Below, piece after piece: positions 1 to 7,932 of a stretch of 41,122 nucleotides of DNA (the stretch's first letter is position 1; each line of letters opens with the position of its first letter). The position numbers and the translations under genes are program-made. This stretch comes from Terriglobales bacterium (GTDB lineage: Bacteria > Acidobacteriota > Terriglobia > Terriglobales > Acidobacteriaceae), in the NCBI GenBank assembly GCA_035543055.1, contig DATKKJ010000037.1, positions 1 to 41,122 of the forward strand. The letters run 5' to 3'. Under the pieces are notes generated by a model. It was not told where the DNA came from. It did no database searches and was given only the letters and a program-made list of their open reading frames with translations.

Positions 1-449
1 GTGCGCTCGGCGAGGTAGCGGAACATCTCGCCGGAGAAGGCCTCGTACTCGGCGAAGAGGAAGTCCAGGAACTCGCGATAGAGCTTGCCGGCGGCGGCAT
101 CGCCGAAGTCGGGGACGTGGTAGCCGCTCTTCTTGAAGTCCTGGTAGCGGGTGGAGCGCTCCTGACCGTCCCAGCGCTGCTCGTCCACCACCGCGATGGC
201 CGCCAGGATGGAGAGCCGCTCGATGGCCAGGGCGATGTGCGCCAGGTCGGCGATGGAGCGGTGTCCGTACTGGAAGTAGAAGGTATTGAGGAACTGCTCG
301 GCTTTCTGCTCGCTGATCTGCTTCAGCGACTCTTTCATGGAGAGGGCGGAGCGCGAGTACTTGGCCATGGCGTAGGCCTGCACCTCGGGCTCGACGCCGT
401 GCACCGCGAAGACCTCGATCTTGGGCCCAGGCGAACCGTTGCTGGACAT
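1..449 (-). CDS. ThyX-like (FAD-dependent thymidylate synthase family) protein, 3' end outside window
   Basis: About 149 N-terminal residues are visible, from an ATG at 449; the gene continues past the left edge. The protein carries a GHRS motif (residues 62-65) and QERSTRY (96-102), which match the ThyX signatures GHxS and ExSxRY. ThyX makes dTMP from dUMP using FAD and methylene-tetrahydrofolate. The RHRxxS half of the ThyX signature is not conserved here: the aligned stretch reads DEQRWD. The visible half may therefore be a degenerate first domain of a longer two-domain ThyX-like protein, which is an inference because the rest is missing. No clear ribosome binding site precedes the ATG. 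The gene is separated from the upstream S9 peptidase gene by a strong terminator. Family assignment is good; catalytic activity cannot be judged. Confidence 0.7.
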   Translation of the reverse strand, partial: MSSNGSPGPKIEVFAVHGVEPEVQAYAMAKYSRSALSMKESLKQISEQKAEQFLNTFYFQYGHRSIADLAHIALAIERLSILAAIAVVDEQRWDGQERSTRYQDFKKSGYHVPDFGDAAAGKLYREFLDFLFAEYEAFSGEMFRYLAER

Positions 450-492
450 GAGGAGAGAAGATTACCGCAACCGGAAGTGGAAAAGAGGGATG

Positions 493-520
493 AAAAAAGC
501 GGAGGGCCTTCGCCCCCCGC
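493..520 (-). terminator. Rho-independent terminator of the S9 peptidase gene
   Basis: On the minus strand a 9-bp stem with one mismatch (GCGGGGGGC, loop GAAG, GCCCTCCGC) is followed directly by six T residues. It lies 18 bases past the peptidase stop codon and before the ThyX-like start. Confidence 0.85.
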
Positions 521-537
521 TCGAGGCAATCGCGTCG

Positions 538-2487
538 CTACTTCTGGGTGACCTCGCTGAGCAGTTTGGCCTCGTCGGGCGAAGGCGGCTCGGCGCGTCC
601 CCCCAGGGTCTTAGCGAGGAAGCGCTCGCTGGCGGCATTGAAGGCCATGTTGTTCTGCGGGCGGGCAAAGCCGTGTCCCTCGTCAGGGAAGACGATGTAC
701 TCGACGGGCAGGTTGTGCTTCTTCATGGCCTCGACGATCTGGTCGCTCTCGGCCTTGTTCACCCGGGGATCGTTCTTGCCCTGCCCGATGAGCAACGGGA
801 CCTTGATGCGGTCGGCCTTGAACAGGGGCGAGCGCGAGTTCAGGAATTCCTCGCCTGTGCCCATGCGCTTGTCAAAGACGGCCTTGATGGTCACCCAGTA
901 CGGCGGGATGGTCTTGAGCAGCGTGTTCAGGTTCGACGGCCCGACGATATCCACGCCGCAGGCGAACTCGTCGGGGGTGAAGGTGACCGCGGCCAGGGTG
1001 GCGTATCCGCCGTAGCTGCCGCCCATGATGCAGGCCTTCTTGGGATCGACGTAGCCCTGGTCGATGACCCACTTCTTGCCGTCGAGCAGGTCGGTGTGCA
1101 TCTTGGCGCCCCACTCGCGGTCGCCGGCGTTGAGGTACTTCTTGCCGTAGCCGGTGGAGGCGCGGAAGTTGACCTGCAAGACTGCATACCCGCGGTTGGC
1201 CAGCCACTGGGCATAGCGGTTGAAACCCCAGGTGTCGCGTCCCCACGGCCCACCGTGGACGAACTCGACCATGGGCAGGTTCCTGGGCTCGACCCCGGCG
1301 GGAAGCGTCAGGTAACCGAAGATCTCCATGCCGTCGCGGGCCTTGAAGGAGATGGGTCTCATGGAAGCGAGCTTGTAACCTTCCAGCTTGGGACGGTCGC
1401 TGAAGATGACGTTCGCCTTCTTCGCCTTGCGGTCGTACACGTAGAAATACACCGGCGAGTTGTCGGCGGAGTAGGCGACGACCCAGTGCTGGTCGGCAAG
1501 ATCGCGGCTGACCACCCGGAGATCGGCGTCGCGGACCTTCTTGATGGCCTCGAAGTCGGTCTTTACCGCCGGGTCGAGCACCTGCCACTCGGAACGGGCA
1601 CGGATGAACTCGACCGCTTCCAGGGCATGGCTCTTGGGGTTCACCAGCAGTTGTCCGGCGTCGTACTGCGGGTCCTCGGCGACCACCTTCTGCTTGCCGC
1701 TGGCGACATCGACCTCCAGCACGCGGAGGGTGTTACCGCCGACGCTGGTCAGCACCCAAAGGCTCTTGTTGTCGGGAGAAAACGACGCGGCCCCGCCCAG
1801 GCTCTCATCCGGTCCCCACTTGATGAGCTCGCGCCAGGGTGACTTGACGGTGTCGCGCACCCGGATCACCCACCCGCCGTCGGGCAGGGTGACGTCGGCG
1901 GCGCGGACCTGGAGATTGTTGTCCGCGGTCCAGCCGGAGACGTCGCCCGGGTTCTCGGTGTCGAGCTCCGCCTTGCCGCTCTTGAGATCCAGGCGATAGA
2001 CATCGTGGAAGCGTTTGTCGCGCGAGTTGATGTGCACCAGGATGGTGTCGGGGAATTGCGGGAAATACTCCCCCAGCCGGGCCTGGATGCCTTCGAAGGG
2101 CGTCAGATCGCGGGTTTGCTTGGTGCTCAGGTCGGTCTGGTAGAGGTGCCAGTTCTCATCGCCGTCCTTGTCCTGGATGTACAGGACATGCTGGGAATCG
2201 AATTGCCATTGGAAGAAGCGGATGCCGCGCTTCTTGTCGGCGGTGATCAGCTGGTCGTCGGTCTTGCCGATGGTGCGTACCCAGACGTTGAGCACGCCCT
2301 TGTCGTCGGGAGCCAGGTACGCCAGGCGGGCGCCGTCCGGGGAGATGCGCGGGCTGGTGCGCTCGGGGTTGCCAAAGAGCAACTGGCGCGGGATCAGGGG
2401 AGTGGAAATGGGCTGGTCGGAAGCCCAGATCAGCGGTGAAAGCAGGAGAAGCAGCAGGGGCAGACAAAGGATGCGATTGGGTCGCAT
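538..2487 (-). CDS. Secreted S9 family (prolyl oligopeptidase-type) serine peptidase
   Basis: A 649-residue protein with an N-terminal signal peptide (a leucine-rich stretch ending near LIWASD), so it is probably exported. The N-terminal two thirds have the repetitive pattern of a beta-propeller with WD40/PD40-like blades, such as RISPDGARLAYL and FSPDNKSLWVL. The C-terminal alpha/beta hydrolase carries the S9 triad: Ser491 in GGSYGGY, Asp573 in GKNDPRVN and His605 in DEGHGF. The family cleaves short peptides or acyl-peptides; the substrate cannot be told from sequence. The ATG is preceded by GGGAGGT at good spacing (2491-2497), which fixes the start. The gene appears to be transcribed alone and ends at a strong terminator. 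Confidence 0.93.
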   Translation of the reverse strand: MRPNRILCLPLLLLLLSPLIWASDQPISTPLIPRQLLFGNPERTSPRISPDGARLAYLAPDDKGVLNVWVRTIGKTDDQLITADKKRGIRFFQWQFDSQHVLYIQDKDGDENWHLYQTDLSTKQTRDLTPFEGIQARLGEYFPQFPDTILVHINSRDKRFHDVYRLDLKSGKAELDTENPGDVSGWTADNNLQVRAADVTLPDGGWVIRVRDTVKSPWRELIKWGPDESLGGAASFSPDNKSLWVLTSVGGNTLRVLEVDVASGKQKVVAEDPQYDAGQLLVNPKSHALEAVEFIRARSEWQVLDPAVKTDFEAIKKVRDADLRVVSRDLADQHWVVAYSADNSPVYFYVYDRKAKKANVIFSDRPKLEGYKLASMRPISFKARDGMEIFGYLTLPAGVEPRNLPMVEFVHGGPWGRDTWGFNRYAQWLANRGYAVLQVNFRASTGYGKKYLNAGDREWGAKMHTDLLDGKKWVIDQGYVDPKKACIMGGSYGGYATLAAVTFTPDEFACGVDIVGPSNLNTLLKTIPPYWVTIKAVFDKRMGTGEEFLNSRSPLFKADRIKVPLLIGQGKNDPRVNKAESDQIVEAMKKHNLPVEYIVFPDEGHGFARPQNNMAFNAASERFLAKTLGGRAEPPSPDEAKLLSEVTQK

Positions 2488-2711
2488 GGGACCTCCCTCA
2501 ACAGGGTTGCCATTCTAAGCAGCGGCACGAGATACGTAAACTCCAGGCTCGCGGTTCGAAATGTCCGGCAGCGGTGGCAAGACCAGGGAACTGCGATGGG
2601 CGCTCGTTCGTATCCAACGCAATGAATCGCCGGTACTTCGGAAGAGGGGTAATTACCTGAGTAACTTTATTCCGAAGCGAAAAGCAGGGTAAAATCAAGA
2701 ATTGTTGTGTT

Positions 2712-3509
2712 ATGCGATTAAGCACTACATCTAAGTTCGCGCTGGTGGTTGCGCTGGCATTGCCGGCATGGTCGCAGTCCTTCCTGGCACCGGATGCCCC
2801 GTCGGTTCTTGTGAGCCGGTCGACGCCTGAGCTGTCGTTCTCGTCACAACCGCCACGGATGTCGCCTGAGCTGGCGCTGGAGACCTACGAACAACGCTCG
2901 GCGCAACAGGGCGAGATGCTGGCCGCCTACACTGCCAGCACCACCATCGCGGCCGAATTGCCCGACACCGCGCAGCGCGGGGAGTATGAGCTGACCCGCG
3001 AGTATGTCGCCCCGCGGACGCTGAAGTTCACCGCTCTCCGCTTCAGCGGCGACAAGTTCGTCAAGAGCAACGTCATCCTGCGCATGCTGCAGTCGGAAGT
3101 GACCCACGTCGAGAAGCAGGAAGGCGCGCAGACCGCCATCAATTCGGCGAATTACAAGTTCAACTACAAGGGCGTGCAGGAGATCGACGGGCGCGCGGTG
3201 CACGTGTACGCGGTCAAGCCGCGGCAGAAGCGTCCGGGGCTGTTCAAGGGCAGGATCTACGTGGATGTGGCCAGCGGCAGCCTGCGCCGGGCCGAAGGGA
3301 GGCTGGTGAAGAACCCCTCGTTCTTCATCAAGAGCGTCGAGTTCGTGCAGGACTACGCCGACTTCAATCACTTCACCTTCCCGGTGCACGCCCATTCGGT
3401 GGCCAAGACGCGGGTGGTCGGCCGGGCGGTGGTGGACGTCTATAACCGCGACTACGCGCCGTCGGTACAGACCGCGCAACTGGTCTCCGCCGTCTCTGGC
3501 GGTAACTAG
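2712..3509 (+). CDS. Secreted protein of unknown function, LolA/MucB-like fold possible
   Basis: 265 residues beginning with a typical signal peptide (MRLSTTSKFALVVALALPAWSQ). The mature part contains blocks such as YKFNYKGVQEIDGRAVHVYAVKP and GLFKGRIYVDVASGSLRRAEG. These resemble outer-membrane lipoprotein-carrier or sigma-regulator (LolA/MucB/DUF4292-like) beta-sheet proteins, which report on bound lipid or fold into an open half-barrel. This is a weak pattern-level resemblance, not a firm family call. No Cys lipobox is seen, so it is probably periplasmic or exported. A possible -10 (TAAAAT, 2690-2695) precedes it, as does a perfect palindrome GGTAATTACC at 2648-2657. It is followed by a GC-rich hairpin and does not look operonic with its neighbours. 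Confidence 0.75.
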   Translation: MRLSTTSKFALVVALALPAWSQSFLAPDAPSVLVSRSTPELSFSSQPPRMSPELALETYEQRSAQQGEMLAAYTASTTIAAELPDTAQRGEYELTREYVAPRTLKFTALRFSGDKFVKSNVILRMLQSEVTHVEKQEGAQTAINSANYKFNYKGVQEIDGRAVHVYAVKPRQKRPGLFKGRIYVDVASGSLRRAEGRLVKNPSFFIKSVEFVQDYADFNHFTFPVHAHSVAKTRVVGRAVVDVYNRDYAPSVQTAQLVSAVSGGN

Positions 3510-3530
3510 GACTTGGTGATTTCCTGCAGC

Positions 3531-3550
3531 AGCCGGCGCTCGCGCCGGCT
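3531..3550 (+). terminator. GC-rich hairpin between the secreted protein and DUF2071 genes
   Basis: A perfect 8-bp stem, AGCCGGCG with loop CTCG and CGCCGGCT, lies 21 bases after a stop codon. The tail CTAATCTTCC is poor in T, so it is a weak terminator or an mRNA-stabilising hairpin. It ends only 11 bases before the next start codon and could hinder ribosome access there. Confidence 0.5.
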
Positions 3551-3561
3551 CTAATCTTCCT

Positions 3562-4335
3562 GTGAGCTCGATCCCGGAGATCCTGCGGGCCGTGCAGCAT
3601 CGTCCGTGGCTGCTGCCGCGGCGCCCCTGGATCATGGTCCAGACCTGGCACGACCTGCTGTTCGCCCACTGGCGATTGGCGCCCCAGGTGCTCCGGCCAT
3701 TGGTCCCCGAACAGCTGGAGCTCGATCTGTACGACGGGTCGGCGTGGGTGGCCGTCGCGCCGTTCTGGATGAGCGGCGTGCGCGCTCGCGGGCTGCCGCC
3801 GCTGCCGGGACTGTCGCGGTTCCCGGAATTGAACGTCCGCACCTACGTGACCCTGGGTGGGAAGCCGGGCGTCTTCTTCTTCAGCCTGGACGCCGCCAAC
3901 CCTGCTGCGGTGTGCAGCGCGCGCGTCGCATACCACCTTCCCTACTACCACGCCCGGATGAGGACCGAGCGTTGTGGCGAGGCGGTGCACTACGGCTGTG
4001 AGCGCCTGCAAGGGCCCCGCACGGCTGAATTCCGCAGCCAGTATCGGCCACTCTCGCCGGTCTTCCACTCCGAAGCCGGATCGCTCGAGCATTTCCTCAC
4101 CGAGCGTTACTGCCTTTACGCAGTCAGAGGCAGGCAGACTTGGCGCGGGGAGATCCACCATGTCCCGTGGCCGCTGCAGCGCGCGGAAGCCGTGATCGAG
4201 AAGAACACCATGGCGTCCGCGGTTGGACTGGAACTACCGAACGAAGCGCCCCACCTGCTCTTCGCGCGAGAGCTGAAGGTGCTCGTCTGGTGGCCCGAAA
4301 AGGCTCGCACCCAGCACCCGCTATCCAGTCCCTAG
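3562..4335 (+). CDS. DUF2071 (YqjF-like) family protein
   Basis: 257 residues from a GTG start. The N-terminus (RPWIMVQTWHDLLFAHWRLAPQVLRPLVP) and the following block (WVAVAPFWMSGVRARGLPPLPGLSRFPELNVRTYV) match the DUF2071/YqjF family of acetoacetate-decarboxylase-like fold proteins. No enzymatic role is established for the family. No signal peptide or membrane segment is visible, so it is probably cytoplasmic. The GTG has no clear Shine-Dalgarno sequence, and a strong hairpin sits just upstream. An internal in-frame ATG at 3634 (MVQTWHD) is a conceivable alternative, but the residues before it look family-like. The next gene, a TetR regulator, has its own promoter 33 bases later. Confidence 0.85.
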   Translation: MSSIPEILRAVQHRPWLLPRRPWIMVQTWHDLLFAHWRLAPQVLRPLVPEQLELDLYDGSAWVAVAPFWMSGVRARGLPPLPGLSRFPELNVRTYVTLGGKPGVFFFSLDAANPAAVCSARVAYHLPYYHARMRTERCGEAVHYGCERLQGPRTAEFRSQYRPLSPVFHSEAGSLEHFLTERYCLYAVRGRQTWRGEIHHVPWPLQRAEAVIEKNTMASAVGLELPNEAPHLLFARELKVLVWWPEKARTQHPLSSP

Positions 4336-4367
4336 ATAAGGCCAGGCTTCCGAACGAAAAATCCCAC

Positions 4368-4396
4368 TTGACAGAGTCTCAATGAGGAGGCAGAAT
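4368..4396 (+). promoter_or_regulatory. Sigma-70-type promoter of the TetR gene
   Basis: A consensus -35 TTGACA (4368-4373) is followed after exactly 17 bases by CAGAAT (4391-4396), a 4 of 6 match to the -10. The predicted start near 4403 leaves a leader of about 20 bases. An inverted repeat (AGGAGGC at 4385-4391 with GCCTCCT at 4398-4404) overlaps the -10. Confidence 0.65.
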
Positions 4397-4403
4397 CGCC
4401 TCC

Positions 4404-4422
4404 TTAGTTGGTTACCTAACTC
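4404..4422 (+). promoter_or_regulatory. Candidate TetR-family operator abutting the start codon
   Basis: The stretch GTTGGTTACCTAAC (4407-4420) is a near-palindrome with conserved arms GTT and AAC around a TA core. It lies between the predicted transcription start and the ATG at 4423. TetR-family repressors commonly bind such sites in their own promoters, so autoregulation is inferred. No Shine-Dalgarno sequence fits between it and the ATG. Confidence 0.5.
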
Positions 4423-5043
4423 ATGGTGACTGCACTCGCGACCTCGAAACTCTCGACAAGGCTGCGACTCGTGGAGGCGGCGCGCGAGTTGTTCTGGGAG
4501 AAGGGCTTCGAGGCGACCAGCCTGGGCGATGTGGTCAAGCGGGCCAAGGCGAATCCGGGAAGCCTGTACTACTGCTTCAAGACCAAGGAAGACCTGCTAC
4601 TGGCGGTGCTGGAACGCTACCGGGAGTTGGTGTGGCCGGTGGTGATGGAGCCGGCGTTCAACGCGGTCGACGATCCGATGGTGCGGATCTTCGCCGTACT
4701 GGAGGGCTACCGCCAAGGGTTGATGGCCACGGACTTTGCCCGTGGCTGCCCCATCGGCAGCCTCTCGCTGGAGATCGGAGAGGCTTTCCCCAGCGCCCGG
4801 GAGAAGATCGCGGCGAACTTTGACGGCTGGGTGGGATGGGTCAAGAAGTGTTTCGACGAGGCCGGTGACCAGCTGCCGCCGGAGGTAGACAGGGCGGCCC
4901 TGGCGCGGTTCGTGTTGACGGTCATGGAGGGCGCGGTGATGCAGGCACGGGCGTACCACAGCCTAGCCCCGTTCGATTCCGCGGTGGAGATACTGCGGGA
5001 TTACCTGGCCAGGCTGGTGACGGAGGCGGAGGCGAGGACTTAA
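4423..5043 (+). CDS. TetR/AcrR family transcriptional regulator
   Basis: 206 residues. The N-terminal helix-turn-helix (about residues 10-57) shows the family pattern: AARELFWEKGFEATSLGDVV, then AKANPGSLYYCFKTKEDLLLAVLERY. The C-terminal ligand-binding region (GCPIGSLSLEIGE, then a conserved helix near VLTVMEGAVMQARAY) resembles the group that controls efflux pumps or small-molecule detoxification genes. These proteins repress by binding a palindrome near the promoter and release it on ligand binding. A promoter and a candidate operator lie immediately upstream. The two genes downstream on the same strand (a membrane protein and a tandem SRPBCC protein) are likely co-transcribed targets, by inference. 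The ligand is unknown. Confidence 0.93.
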   Translation: MVTALATSKLSTRLRLVEAARELFWEKGFEATSLGDVVKRAKANPGSLYYCFKTKEDLLLAVLERYRELVWPVVMEPAFNAVDDPMVRIFAVLEGYRQGLMATDFARGCPIGSLSLEIGEAFPSAREKIAANFDGWVGWVKKCFDEAGDQLPPEVDRAALARFVLTVMEGAVMQARAYHSLAPFDSAVEILRDYLARLVTEAEART

Positions 5044-5130
5044 GGGGCTTCTTGGCGTTCGTGCGCTGCGCGCTGGACGGGGCCGGGGGCGGCCGTGCCA
5101 CAGCGTTTAAGAACTTTCTCAGGAGGAAGA

Positions 5131-5541
5131 ATGGACTGGAAGCGATCCGGAGTGGCGTTCTTGCTGATGTTCGTCTTGACGGCGGTGGCAAGCTATGTGA
5201 TCCACGGCATGCTCCTGCACCCCGATTACTCGCACTTCCCGAGCCTTCTGCGGACGGTGGAAGACGCCAATCGGCACTTTGTGTACCTGCTGGCCGCGTT
5301 CGCAGTCTTCTCCCTGGCCTTCGTGCTGGTCTGGGCACTGTGGGTGCCGAAGTACAGCTCCCCGGTGCGGGCCGGCCTGTTCTACGGCATCGTGATGTGG
5401 CTGGTGGAGAGCGCAAACCACTACCTGATCAATTACGCGGTGCAGCCGTGGCCCGCAGACGTGGTGGGCAAACAGGTGGGATACGAATTCGTGTGGCTGG
5501 CGATCATGGGGATGGTGTTGGGGGCGGTGTACAGAAAATAG
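5131..5541 (+). CDS. Small integral membrane protein, four predicted helices
   Basis: 136 residues. The ATG at 5131 is chosen because AGGAGG lies at 5121-5126 with ideal spacing; a longer reading frame upstream has no such support. Four hydrophobic segments are visible: about 7-25 (FLLMFVLTAVASYVIHGMLL), 48-70, 80-100 and 117-133. The HGMLLHPDY segment after helix 1 is polar and may face outside. The architecture resembles small uncharacterised DUF1761-like membrane proteins, but this is not a firm assignment. It lies 87 bases after the TetR gene and 41 before the SRPBCC gene, so it probably belongs to that cluster. Its function is unknown. Confidence 0.8.
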   Translation: MDWKRSGVAFLLMFVLTAVASYVIHGMLLHPDYSHFPSLLRTVEDANRHFVYLLAAFAVFSLAFVLVWALWVPKYSSPVRAGLFYGIVMWLVESANHYLINYAVQPWPADVVGKQVGYEFVWLAIMGMVLGAVYRK

Positions 5542-5582
5542 GGCCGCGCGGGTTCCTTTGTCGAACGATGGAGAGGTGCGAG

Positions 5583-6647
5583 ATGTCCAGCCGATGGATG
5601 TGGATAGTCGCAGTGGTCGTGATGGTGGGACAGTGCCGGGCCGGCGATCGGATCCTGCGGACGGAGGCGGTGGTACACGCGCCCGTTTCCGAGGTATGGA
5701 AAGCGTTCACCAGCAAGGAAGGCGTGCAGGCATGGATGGTGCCGGTGGCGGAGGTGGACCTGCGCCTGGGCGGCACCCTGAAGACGAATTACAACCCGCA
5801 GGCGAAGATCGGCGACCCGGGGACGATCGTGCACCACATCCTCAGCTACGAGCCGGAGCGCATGCTGACCACCCGCTTCACGGCGCCCGAGACCGCCCCC
5901 GATTGGGCAAAGGTGGCGCAGGCCACCTGGGCGGTCTATCGCTTCGAGCCGATATCGCCGCAGGAGACGCGCGTGACCGTGACCATGCTCGGTTGGGGCA
6001 CAGGAGCCGCGTGGGAGGAATCCTACGATCACTTCCGGCGCGGCAATGAGTGGGAGCTTCAGCAACTGGTGAAGCACTTCTTCCCGCAGATGTCCGAGCC
6101 GGAGTTGATGAAAGGGAAGGAGAAGACGGCGCACAGCGCCGAACTGGAAAAGAAGGTCATATGCGCTCCGGCGGCGACCTTCAAGCTGTGGACGACCGAG
6201 GAGGGCCTGCGCAAGTTCTTCAGCGAAGGCGCGCACGTCGATCCCTGGCCCGGCGGGCGCTACGAGATCATCTTCAATCCAAAAGTGGACCCGGAGGCGA
6301 AGTCCTACGGCACCGGCGGAGCGCGGGTACTGCGGTTCGTGCCTGACAAAGAACTGGCATTCGAGTGGGTGGCGTTCACCCTGGACGACGGGACGCCGCA
6401 TGTGGCCGGTCCGCCGCAGATGCCGGCCGCCGTCCGCAACCAGCGCCCTCTGCCGACCTGGGTGGAGCTCCACTTCCAGCCGGCGCAAGCGGGCGGGACC
6501 GATGTCCAGCTCGGCTACTATGGCTCGCGCGAAGGCGGCAAGTGGGACGAGTCGTTCGCCTATTTCCAGAAAGCCTGGGCGAAGGTGCTGGGGAACCTGG
6601 AGCAGTACTGCGCGGAGACAGCCGGGGCGGCTGTCCCACACGAGTAA
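5583..6647 (+). CDS. Secreted protein with two tandem SRPBCC (AHSA1-like) domains
   Basis: 354 residues from the ATG at 5583, preceded by GGAGAGGTG. A short signal peptide (MWIVAVVVMVGQCRAG) suggests export. Two copies of the AHSA1/SRPBCC fold follow. The first covers about residues 22-180 (TEAVVHAPVSEVWKAFTSKEG, ending at the C-terminal helix of the fold). The second covers about 190-345 (KVICAPAATFKLWTTEEGLRKFF, GGRYEIIF, ending FAYFQKAWAKVLGNLEQYC). The fold forms a hydrophobic cavity used for lipid or small-ligand binding or for chaperone contacts. Tandem exported versions are uncommon, and no catalytic residues are recognisable. It is the last gene of the TetR-led cluster, and recA follows with its own control region. 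Confidence 0.85.
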   Translation: MSSRWMWIVAVVVMVGQCRAGDRILRTEAVVHAPVSEVWKAFTSKEGVQAWMVPVAEVDLRLGGTLKTNYNPQAKIGDPGTIVHHILSYEPERMLTTRFTAPETAPDWAKVAQATWAVYRFEPISPQETRVTVTMLGWGTGAAWEESYDHFRRGNEWELQQLVKHFFPQMSEPELMKGKEKTAHSAELEKKVICAPAATFKLWTTEEGLRKFFSEGAHVDPWPGGRYEIIFNPKVDPEAKSYGTGGARVLRFVPDKELAFEWVAFTLDDGTPHVAGPPQMPAAVRNQRPLPTWVELHFQPAQAGGTDVQLGYYGSREGGKWDESFAYFQKAWAKVLGNLEQYCAETAGAAVPHE

Positions 6648-6653
6648 ATAGTT

Positions 6654-6668
6654 GTTCGCTTTTTGTTC
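6654..6668 (+). promoter_or_regulatory. Candidate LexA/SOS box of recA, GTTC-N7-GTTC type
   Basis: GTTC at 6654-6657 and GTTC at 6665-6668 are separated by exactly seven bases (GCTTTTT). This is the direct-repeat SOS box described for Alphaproteobacteria, not the palindromic types of Bacillus or E. coli. It overlaps the -35 region of the candidate recA promoter, where a repressor would act. That LexA binds here is inferred. Confidence 0.55.
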
Positions 6669-6694
6669 GCCTACAGGGATTTTCGGGATATACT
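6666..6694 (+). promoter_or_regulatory. Candidate recA promoter
   Basis: TATACT (6689-6694) is a 5 of 6 match to the -10. At 17-base spacing the -35 position reads TTCGCC (6666-6671), a weak match that overlaps the second half of the SOS box. The resulting leader would be about 85 bases. Confidence 0.5.
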
Positions 6695-6784
6695 CACACG
6701 CTAGGGTGATTCCAGCACTGACGGAAGACGCGCGAGGCGTGTAGTCTTAGCCGTCATTCATCCTCCATTCGAGAGGGAGCAATC

Positions 6785-7845
<1,061 letters not shown>

Positions 7846-7849
<4 letters not shown>

Positions 7850-7873
7850 CTGGTAGCCAGTAGCTGGTAGCTA
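7846..7873 (+). repeat. Four tandem heptamers starting at the recA stop codon
   Basis: Four consecutive 7-bp units of the type GTAGCTG (variants GTAGCCA and GTAGCTA) run without gaps. The recA stop TAG is part of the first unit. The array leads straight into the recA terminator. The same layout occurs at four other loci in this window. Confidence 0.85.
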
Positions 7874-7910
7874 GGACACGGAGCTTGAAAAGCTGCGTGT
7901 CCTTTGTGTT
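7874..7910 (+). terminator. Rho-independent terminator of recA
   Basis: A 13-bp stem with one G-G mismatch is formed by 7874-7886 (GGACACGGAGCTT) and 7890-7902 (AAGCTGCGTGTCC), with a GAA loop. It is followed by TTTGTGTTCTT. Confidence 0.88.
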
Positions 7911-7932
7911 CTTGCAGACATCCTAGAAAACC

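Noticed and set aside
2648-2657. Perfect palindrome GGTAATTACC upstream of the secreted-protein gene
   Set aside because: At 10 bp it is short enough to occur by chance, and no second copy or regulator is nearby. It was kept only as a note.
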